From assembly GCA_007922305.1 (NCBI GenBank), contig ML677365.1, forward strand, positions 18,023,512 to 18,087,511: 64,000 nt of DNA, given 5' to 3'. The DNA is from Dermatemys mawii. Its lineage: Eukaryota; Chordata; Testudines; Dermatemydidae. Under the pieces are notes generated by a model. That model worked only from the letters and a program-made list of their open reading frames with translations, did no database searches and was not told where the DNA came from. This document shows, in pieces, positions 55,559 to 64,000 of the stretch. The position numbers and the translations under genes are program-made. Every line of letters starts with the position of its first letter. The first letter of the stretch is position 1.

Positions 55559-55825
55559 GGCCTTGTCTACACTAGAGGGTTAAGTCAATGTAAGTTACGC
55601 AACTTAAGTTACGTAACTTATATAACTTAAGTCGTACTTTACATCAACTTAATGTGTCTACATCATGATATAACAGCAGGAGATGCTCTCCCGTTGAGGG
55701 GCAGTACTGAAGTCAACTGGAAAGTGCTCTCCTGTCGACCTATGATGTATTCACCAGACCCACTAAACTGATGCCACTGCATTGATCGCAGCAGCGTTGA
55801 TTTAGCTTGTAGTGAAGACAAGCCC
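55559..55825. mobile_element. Harbinger MITE (267 bp), ACA duplication
   Basis: GGCCTTGTCTACACTAGAGG at the left pairs with the complement of TAGTGAAGACAAGCCC at the right. ACA flanks both ends (55556-55558, 55826-55828). AAGTTACGCAACTTAAGTTA near the left is a subterminal palindromic block. Confidence 0.88.
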
Positions 55826-55828
55826 ACA

Positions 55829-58827
55829 GAACCTGGCTGCAACTCAGCTGACCTCTGCCCTAGTTAATACGTGTACATAGAGAAGCCCTTAAAGCATGTC
55901 AACAATTTTAGATAATTAAGGGAAATGCATTTGAAACTACATGAAATAAAAAACAAACCCAACCAACTTTAAAATAATTTTAAGGTTGGAAAGTTAAGCA
56001 GTACTTAAAAGTTAGGAAGTGAGTGAATTAAGACTGCCTGCACATTCTGATTTAGTACTGTTGTGCATTCACTTAGGAGGGGAATAAATGAACGTACAAG
56101 GCGCAAGCAGCAGGGAACTAAGCCCTGGACATTAAACTTTCATGGGAGTTCATCAAATCTATCTTCCCTACATGCAAGATTTCTGAGTATCTTCTAAGGA
56201 GAATTTACTGTTTAGAGGAAAGCAACTGACACCTGATTTGCTGAGAAAATGATTTTCTAAAGTAACAAAACACTGAAAAGATAAAAGTCCTCACTTATGA
56301 TCTCACTGACAAATAAGAAAACAGCACAAGTCATCAGCATGCAGAAAATGGATTCCAGACTGACTACAGACTACCAGAAAAGAACCCACAGAGGGATTGT
56401 TAGTAATAAATTATAATATGACCCAGTGAGGCTGAGATCATCTTACAAAGGGCAATGAGTACGCAAATAAATGCTAAAGGCAGAAGACAGCACCTCTCCC
56501 AGTGACATAACAACAGATGAATGCAAACCGTATCTGACTACTGTGTACGTCCCTGCCTAACTCACAGCAACATAAATAACTGGAAAGAACATTCATACAT
56601 TTCTGGGGAATAATTATTAATTGCTTTCCAAGTTTGAATCAGTGTTTGGATCTGGTTCTGTTTTACATGACTATACATTCAAGTGTTTTACAGTATGGGA
56701 ATTATGAAGTTTTAATGATCTGATGCTTTAAACTTTAATAAGAATGCTTTTTACCTGCCAAGATCTGTATTTCATAGTTAGTGTTTACCCTGCAATAGCT
56801 GATGGCATAACCAATGCTTAGTGCAGAGCAGCAAGAAGCTACATCCATTACATTGTTACACTTGCTTGTGATGCTATCACTCATAGCACAGGGAAACACA
56901 GAACCCTGAACTCAAATATTAGCAGGAAAGTATAGTAAATAAATAAAATAACAACTGTAATTAATAATTGCACATTTTCATCTAAGGATCTCAGATTGTT
57001 TTACACATTAACAAATGAAGTCAAAATATTGTCTTGTTATATATGTAAATACACACACGTCTATTCATGTATTTGGTGACTGATTTGGGATCTTAAATAT
57101 TTTTATTTAGTAGTTTTATAAAATCTTTTCATTTCAACTTTAAATTAAAAACTTAAAAGGGATGCCACAATTTGAGATCAAGTCAATTAAAAAGAATAGT
57201 TAAAGTAGTATTGGGTGCCACTCCTCCCCTAATACTTTCTGCCTTGTTTTAAGTTTACAGACACATTTTCCTATATTTGTTCAAATATTTTTTTCTCCTC
57301 TGTTGCTCTATGGAAGACCCACAAAAACAGAGAAAACTGGCTAACTACTAACCATGTTGGATAAATAGTGAAACTGATTATACATAATATGCTATTACAT
57401 GCATAAAGTAAACAACTAAAAAAAATAGAGAAAATATTTTTCTCTAATTTCCTTCAGCAATAATAATAGTTTTACTTGTAGCAGTAGTAGCAAAAAAAAG
57501 TTCAAAGAGAAGTGTGATTTTTAAGTTGACTGTGTCCCTTTGAAAATCACCTGTCCTATTTAAAACATGGATATCTGTGTCATTAGATGTAAACAAAAAT
57601 TGCATTATTCTATGCCATTTATAGCTACATTTGCTCAGGATCATTTTTTTAAAGTATTTTAATCCTGTGGGTTCATTTGCACCTTCTTATAATTCTGCTG
57701 TGGAACAAAGCTAATGTATTCAGATGGCAAATATGAACATCAAAAGATGGACTGTCACTCAAAGACACGTGGGAAACATTTTTTCAAAGCTGAATATATT
57801 ATTAGATGAATTTTCAATGATAGAGTAAAATTTCTTTTGTATGTCCTGCTAGCACTCGAAAAGTAGATCTGACCGACATACTGTAGGTGGTGAGCTGCAT
57901 TAGATAATTCACCTACCCACAAAATGTTATTTATTTATGGATTGTTATATCTGAAATTATACAGTAAAGCAAAGCAATACAATTACACAAACCATGCTAT
58001 AAAATGTAGTGTATCTTAAATGACCTATAGGAAACCTGTGTATGTATGCATGGCATGAAAGTGTGCTTGAGACTCAGTAATGTTGCTGAGTATGTATGAA
58101 ACAGCTGCAGTTTTTCAACATCGCATTTCCGATAATTTTATAACTGTAACTCCTGATTTTAGTTGAAGACAGACAGCCTCACATTACAGCAGCCTTTTTT
58201 ATTGCTCTCAACAGCAGCTCTCGGCAGCAATATATATATAAAATCAGTTCAGAGGACACACAGTACCATTTCTGGTTTTTTATCACATAATATCAACCAG
58301 GAAATACATACACTGCATATGGGAAACTTTCTCTTCCTCTCTATAATTTTTCTAATAGTCTTGGTGTCCTTCATATAACAGTGTTGGTGTTACCCATATT
58401 TTACAGTCCTGGTAACCAGTGGTTTCTCAATACATGCAGCATGAACCATTCAATTCAAAACTGCTAAGGCTAAGAGAACTGGTTAATTACAAAGTAAGAA
58501 TGTATCTGAACCTTCCCACATCCTTGTTTTACACTTCAAAATATTTGGTGACAGTTCTCCACCCCGAGAGAGCCAACATAACTGCTATTCCCTAATAGTG
58601 ATCGTAACAGAGATCTGTTGGCCAGGAGAGACCCATACCACCACTACCAGTTCCTCAAGACCTGTGATTACATCAGAAGCCCAGCTTTTGGTGTTTTTTT
58701 TAAAAAAAATGGGCATCTACAGTTTGGAGCCAAAATAAGTAAATTGGTTGTAATAATCTTTACTTATTCTGGTGTGAATCTGTATGTGGACACTTCTTTT
58801 GGATTAAATAAATTTGCTTTCTTTTAA
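55829..58827. other. No recognisable feature
   Basis: AT-rich sequence without gene, RNA or repeat end that I can support. Likely single-copy intergenic or intronic DNA. Confidence 0.45.
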
Positions 58828-59460
58828 GCTTCATCTACACAACAAATACAACTAAGCTTACCACACAGTTAAATTCTGTAGTATGGAAGGGATCTAACTG
58901 TGTCCATCCCACACAAGCCCTGAGCAGGTTTATATGAGTAAAAAGGGGAGTGGAGGAAGTTCCAGGGGTAAACACAGAGACAGAAAAGGAGATAGAAAGG
59001 TGGGGAAGGAAGGTGCCCAGGCAAACAGTAAGAGAGTCCCTGGGCTGGAACCTGGAGCAGTGGGCAGGTCTGAGTTCCCCTACCAGCCACTGGGAAGTGG
59101 TGCAGGATCTGGGAGTGGAATGGAGGGCTGTCCAAGGCAGCATCTGAACAGCTTGTCCAGTAGGACTTTATTATTCCAGAAGTGGGGGGACTATATAGTG
59201 ACCTGGTCCGAGTGCTGAGTTATGAAGTGGGAGCACTCCGAGTCACGGTGAGGAAGAGGGGCCACAGCACAAGAAACCAACGGAAGAGGGCGTCAGATGA
59301 AGTGAGAGCTAATTTCCAGACCCAGCCACTAGGAGGAGCACCTGCAAGGAGTGGATTCCTTCACAGTTCCCATAATAACAAGAAAGCTTTGGACTCCACC
59401 TCTGTATGTAGTTTTCCTTTTCTGCCTATTCGATACTCATTACTCCCAGTTCTGTAAAAG
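58828..59460. other. Unclassified repeat-like sequence
   Basis: 58829-58900 has a Harbinger-like CTTCATCTACACAACA end. 58940-59390 is purine-rich with overlapping frames on both strands (CCCTACCAGCCACTGGGAAG, CCAGACCCAGCCACTAGGAG) and may be LTR-derived. No domain is recognisable. Confidence 0.35.
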
Positions 59461-61190
59461 AATATCCTTATAGTCTTCCTTTTTTGCGATTCTTTGTACG
59501 TAAGATGCTTTGATTTGCAAATTAATTGTATTACATGTTGTTACGCATCTTTCTTAACATTATCTCAAATCTAGAACCAGCACGTATGGATCCATTTATG
59601 TACCATTTTGGAGGACCTGATTACCTCTTTGTTGGCTTCCAAGATGGTTAAAACATAGTTTGGTCTCAAGTATTAGACGGGATTGAATTTCTTCTCTTCC
59701 CAAATGATTATTAAAGCTTTGGATTTTGAAGGATTATAATGTGATCTAAGAAAAGGGCCAGAATACGATTTGATTCCTGCCTGAAACAGCTGTGCATGGC
59801 TCAGTTTTGCAGACAAGATTTATACAAATGTTAAATAATAACAATTGTGTTTTTACCATATTTTTGGATGAGCGTGTTTACATTCCAGTCTACACTGCAA
59901 CATGGAACCATGCCAACAAAGGTGTCATCTACAAACATTAAATAAATAAAATAATCATAGTCGTGTTTAGCTATGCCAGGGTTAATTATGTATTAATTGG
60001 GCCCCCATCACAATATTTTCTACGGTAAAAACAGAAGCTACTGTTCTGACTGCCATCATCATGTATTATCAAAATGAATGACCACGGGGGAATTTCAGGC
60101 ATTAGTTGGTTCCTAGATAATTCCAGGAGTATGACCCAATCAGAAGCTGGCTGGTATGCTGGTGGCAGGTTCTCCTAGTACTGACTGACTTCTTCAAATA
60201 AGAATTACACATGAGTAATAAAAACTACCCTGCAACTCTCTCAAAGCTGAGGTATTTTGGAATAGAAAATACTCATGTGATCACTCACTTCAGTTTGCCA
60301 TTGTTAAAGGTTTTGCTGTTAAGAGAGAGAGAGAGAGATGGAATTATCAGTTCTGTTTTTGATGCTTTAGAAGAGCTTTTCCTCAGCATTTTTGTGCTCA
60401 CATGGTTCTTTCATACCAGGATGATTTTATGTAAGAAAAGAAGTTTAGGTTCACTTCAAGAAAAGCAGTCTTCAGTGTAATATTTCACCTCATTCAGCTG
60501 CAGCTACATCAATGAGCACAGAATGGAGACTTCAGTAGTTGAATGATGTGATAATAAGAGTGCATAGTGGAATTCCCATAGCAAGCAAAATCTTCATCGT
60601 CATCATCATTAACATTTTATTTTTCATAATGCAATTCCTTTTCAAGTGTTCCACCAATTGCTGTGCCAGACTGAGCAACACCCACGCGCAATAAAAATCT
60701 GCATAAATATGAACAGAGGGAGGGATGGCTGGGAGGGGGAGAATAATCACAAATGTGGAATTGCTGGAGGGATTATTCCTATTCTTTCTTAAATTTTTGC
60801 TTTGCACTGCACTTAGGTTTTAATGTCAAGGATGATTGTAGGTCACATAAAGGTGAAACCCTCTGCCAGCCTGTCTGGGACTCGACCCTGGCCCCCTCCA
60901 CTCCCACAGGCATTATGCTTGTTTACAGGAAGTTTATCTGCAGGGTCTGATACTACCACAACTGTGCCCTGCTTAAGAATATAATAAACTACATAGTAAG
61001 TGAAAGTTGTAAACAACACGTGGTGGGACAACAGTAAAATACTGGCTAAATTGGTGGAGGAATTTTCCTCACAAGATGCAGCATTCAGTTAAAATCTAAC
61101 TTTAAAAAGACCTGTTTTAACATTGATTGTGCAGGTAAATTTGTGAGAAGTGCAAATAAGAAAAACTTCTGAAATATATGGACACCTGCT
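59461..61190. other. No recognisable feature
   Basis: A short GA run lies at 60322-60336; otherwise nothing is supported. Confidence 0.5.
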
Positions 61191-61195
61191 GCTGA

Positions 61196-61914
61196 GGGGC
61201 TTGGCTACACTTGCAGATGTAGAGCACTTTGGGTTAAACCAGCCTTCAGAGAGTGCACCAGGGAAAGCACCACAGTCTGTCCACACTGACTGCTGCAAGC
61301 ACACTGGTGTGGCCAGATTTGCGGCACTTGCAGCTGCATTGGAAGCAGTGCATTATGGGCAGCTATCCCAACGTTCAAGTGGCTCCAACATGCTTTTCAA
61401 ATGTGTGGGGTGGAGTGGAGTGTGACAGGGAGTGTGTTGTGTGTATGTGGGGGGAGACAGAGTGGGTTTTTGGGGTGCTGAGAGTGTCAGCATGCTGTCT
61501 TGTAAGTTCAGACTCCCCTCTCCCCCCCGCCCCGCCTCTCTCTCACTCATTCAGAGCAAACAGTAAATGTTTGCTTTGTCTTGGAGCAAACAAGCAGCCC
61601 TCTGTCTGAAAGGGAACTTTGAAAGATCACTTTCACATTCCTACAACCAGAAGAGTGGCCACTTGACTTAAGGGGCTTATGGGACGTTTCCAGAGGTCAA
61701 TCAAAGCATAGTAATACAACTCCTTGTTCACACTGAGCTGGGGTGTCTCAGCCAATATGCATCAGATGTTATCCCTCTCGCCGAAGTGGAGTACCAGGAG
61801 AGCTCTAGCCAGGGAGTCAGAGCACTCTACGTGCTTTGCCAGTGTGGATGGGGAGTAAGGTAGAGTGCTCTGGGTAGCTTTATTGCAGTATAATGTGCAA
61901 GTGTAGCCAAGGCC
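61196..61914. mobile_element. Harbinger MITE (about 719 bp), sister of 17890-18604, inverted
   Basis: Left end GGGGCTTGGCTACACTTGCA, right end TGCAAGTGTAGCCAAGGCC. Flanks TGA (61193-61195) and TTA (61915-61917) suggest a 3-bp duplication with one change. The sequence is colinear with the complement of 17890-18604 (for example GTTAAACCAGCCTTC near the left, GCTTTGCCAGTGTGGATGGG near the right). No transposase. Confidence 0.9.
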
Positions 61915-61917
61915 TTA

Positions 61918-62139
61918 GCCATTGCTTTCAGAGGAAGATTATAATGAAGACTAATAATATTAAATCAATTTAATTGTTTCATTAACTGAAGCTGGGAGTT
62001 TTTGTGTTGGTCAAATTGCCTTAGATGCATTAACCTTTAGGTTCCTCTGCATTGTGGATATAAAACTGTGTTAACAGACCCACTTTTAAATACGTTTTGA
62101 CTACATTTTGCAAACAAGGCCTTAGATAGTCAACTCTTC
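61918..62139. other. Unrecognised, possibly an old MITE end
   Basis: CAAACAAGGCCTTAG at about 62111-62125 could be a decayed Harbinger terminus. Confidence 0.3.
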
Positions 62140-62185
62140 GGGCTTATCTTCACTGCAAAGTTAACAAGTTATAGTTCAAGTGTTG
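62140..62185. mobile_element. Harbinger MITE left end, interrupted by a Penelope-like copy
   Basis: GGGCTTATCTTCACTGCAAA resembles Harbinger MITE termini. The PLE copy begins within it; the rest may continue after 62422 but has no clear right end. Confidence 0.5.
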
Positions 62186-62413
62186 ACAAAGAGTCCTATG
62201 GCACCTTAAAGACTAACAAAAGTACTGAAGCATACGCTTTCGTGGGCTAATACCCACTTCATCAGATGCATGCAGTGGAAGTATCCAGAGGTATAAATAA
62301 GTAGGCAAGAACCAGGTTAGAGATAACAAGGTTAGTTCAATCAGGCTGAACTATCTTGTTATCTCTAATCAGGGAGGATGAGGTCCTCTTCTAGCAGCTG
62401 ATCTGGAGGTGTG
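62186..62413 (-). mobile_element. Penelope-like copy with 8-bp duplication
   Basis: AAGTGTTG at 62178-62185 is repeated at 62414-62421. The copy starts ACAAAGAGTCCTATGGCACC and contains the best-preserved ribozyme-like core of the window at 62231-62269. 62325-62370 has a short inverted repeat around AACAAGGTTAGTTCAATC. No coding part. Confidence 0.8.
62231..62269 (-). ncRNA. Hammerhead-ribozyme-like core, canonical CUGAUGA
   Basis: On the minus strand: CTGATGA (62265-62259), an extra A, stem GTGGGT with ATTA loop and GCCCAC, GAAA (62241-62238), then GC-GTAT-GC followed by TT. CUGAUGA and GAAA flanking a stable stem is the hammerhead core. Stem III would be two base pairs plus the A-U closing pair; a convincing stem I is not visible in this linear copy. 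Confidence 0.5.
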
Positions 62414-62421
62414 AAGTGTTG

Positions 62422-64000
62422 TTTCTAACTTGAGTCCAATCCATACACAAAACCCCTTAACTAGAATGTCATGGTGCCTTTAATTCTTGTTAGCTGGTCC
62501 ATGAGTGATTATAGGCTAAAATTTGAGTGAGCAAAATTCATCACCTGCTCACAAAACCGCTCTGTAGCGTGGACTCAGGTAGAAGCACCTGAGTGCTATT
62601 AGTCCTCCAATGTCATTACAGATTTCCCCCACAGACAAATTTTCCCACAATTAAATGAGAAATAAATCATAATGGTTCAGTTTATTGCAGCAAAGAACCA
62701 TGGAATGGGCCCCCAGAAGTCTTAGCAGCATGTGCAAGTGAGTACAGCACCTATGTGCAGACAGCAAGCTGAGTGTTATTTTGCAGAGTGGCATCTCTTC
62801 TTTGAGATAGGCTCAATCCAGTTACCTCTGCAGTGAAGACAGACAGTGGAGGCAGGAACTGTATGTGCTTATACAACAATTAGCAAGAGCCTGCATTGAA
62901 GCTACCACAAAATAAATACATAAATTAATGGATTGCTTGTAAATTCTCAGAAAACTAATTCTGTCCTCAAAGAGTAAGTGTTGTCAATTTTGGGGGGATG
63001 TGCTGTGTGGTATTTTTTGTTGTTGGGTTTTTTTTTTACAAAACAAAGAAACTGAATCTCTACTTTAAATGAAAAAGTCAACTGAGTCTTGATTGCGGAG
63101 CCACCTCCATTGCAATAATCATGTCTATTTATCAGCAAAAAAGGATGAAATGTTGGCATCAGTTTTCTGTGGCAGTTGGGAACAGCAGTTGACTGCCCCA
63201 TCCTGATGGGAAGAGCGGTTGTTGAGTGGATCCTTCGGAGGAACAGAAAAGATGCTGTTCAATTATAAAATAGTGAGACCGTTTTATCAACAGTGATGAG
63301 GGTTTTTATTTTGTTGCTCGTAATTTTAATGACCCTAACAAGAAGGAACAGGATACAGGATTATTCCAAAAGAATTAATCTCTCCGAGAGAGTACATTTA
63401 TTTATAGCTATAGTGAGAGTGTGATAGGAAGAACTGGAACCTGATTCTGGTTCCCATAGCACTTCAGACCTCTACACAGGACACAGCTGAGCAGTGTTTC
63501 AGTCAGTATTCTGCAGAAGCTCAGATGACAATAATCCAGAGATTATACCTCCCTGAAAGGGATAAGTACCATGATCTACTTGCTATTAGTCATAAATATT
63601 TATTTTATGATAGTGCCCAAAAGCACCCAATTCAGTGCGGGGTGCTGTAAAAGCACAGACAAGACAATTATTATTACATGCTAACAGTGAGATTAGCTCC
63701 AGTCAAAACATAGAGAAAGACCTGGTTGCAGTGACAGAAGTGGAATGGCTCTGCAATTTATTAATACTGTATGTTGAGCTGGTTATTAGGATTTTTAATG
63801 TATATTAGTTTGGTTTAATAGGAGGCTGCAAGGAAAAACAAGCAGGAAGGGCAAAGAATTGCTTAAGATAAGCCACTTCTCTGGGAATACCTAAGGCTTG
63901 TTAGACAATGCCAGGACATGAAAAGACCCGGAAACACAAGAAGATCAAAAGAACTATAGCAGTTTAGAAAGGGACTCTTTGTCAAAGAGGGTAGTTTTGT
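62422..64000. other. No gene; L2-like tail fragment
   Basis: 62845-62905 (GCAGGAACTGTATGTGCTTA, then AACAATTAGCAAGAGCC) resembles an L2-type tail. Otherwise nothing recognisable to the window end. Confidence 0.4.

Noticed and set aside
58835..59457. Several overlapping frames of 65-102 codons on both strands
   Set aside because: No domain, no codon-level distinction between strands; likely LTR-derived sequence.
1..64000. Host gene exons, tRNA or rRNA genes, CRISPR arrays, bacterial operons
   Set aside because: I looked for splice-flanked conserved frames, cloverleaf-like sequences, evenly spaced repeats and Shine-Dalgarno-led gene rows and found none that I can support. A short exon without a recognisable domain could be missed.

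Overview
The window looks like intergenic or intronic DNA from a non-avian reptile, most likely a turtle. The reasoning is indirect: CR1 LINE 3' ends with the ATTCTATGAT-type tail lie beside abundant PIF/Harbinger, hAT, Penelope-like (PLE) and DIRS-type elements plus old MIR/L2 pieces, a mix I associate with turtles. I find no host protein-coding exon, tRNA, rRNA, CRISPR array or prokaryotic operon. Every convincing coding signal belongs to a transposable element. Positions 21159-21558 are an assembly gap.

Layout. 1-4105: CR1 and DIRS-like fragments abut the right part of a Harbinger element (transposase C-terminus on +, a two-exon Myb/SANT-like gene on -, and a third small spliced frame on +). 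4838-8876: a hAT element, a LINE reverse-transcriptase remnant, a palindromic repeat cluster and an L2-like remnant. 8890-17500: a PLE with a nested solo LTR, a hAT element with a perfect 8-bp duplication, and two CR1-like LINEs, one split by a solo LTR. 17824-23500: a PLE carrying RT and GIY-YIG remnants and split by a Harbinger MITE, several short or fold-back PLE copies, the gap, and two terminal-inverted-repeat MITEs. 25579-30019: a nearly complete 4.4-kb Harbinger element with terminal inverted repeats, a 3-bp target duplication and all three genes. 30-64 kb: sparser DNA with scattered LTR, MIR, hAT, PLE and MITE copies; long stretches show nothing recognisable.

How the parts relate. The Harbinger at 25579-30019 encodes a DDE transposase and, in the opposite direction, a Myb/SANT-like DNA-binding partner, the usual two-gene plan of this superfamily. 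A third frame (ORF3) sits on the + strand inside the Myb gene's intron. It is also present, at the same place and with the same ATG|GTGAGT splice start, in the diverged element at 1001-4105; this is the most interesting coding signal here. The MITEs at 17890-18604 and 61196-61914 share termini with the 25579 element. The PLE ends carry a motif that resembles the conserved core of a hammerhead ribozyme, and many PLE copies are fold-back dimers flanked by 8-15 bp target duplications.
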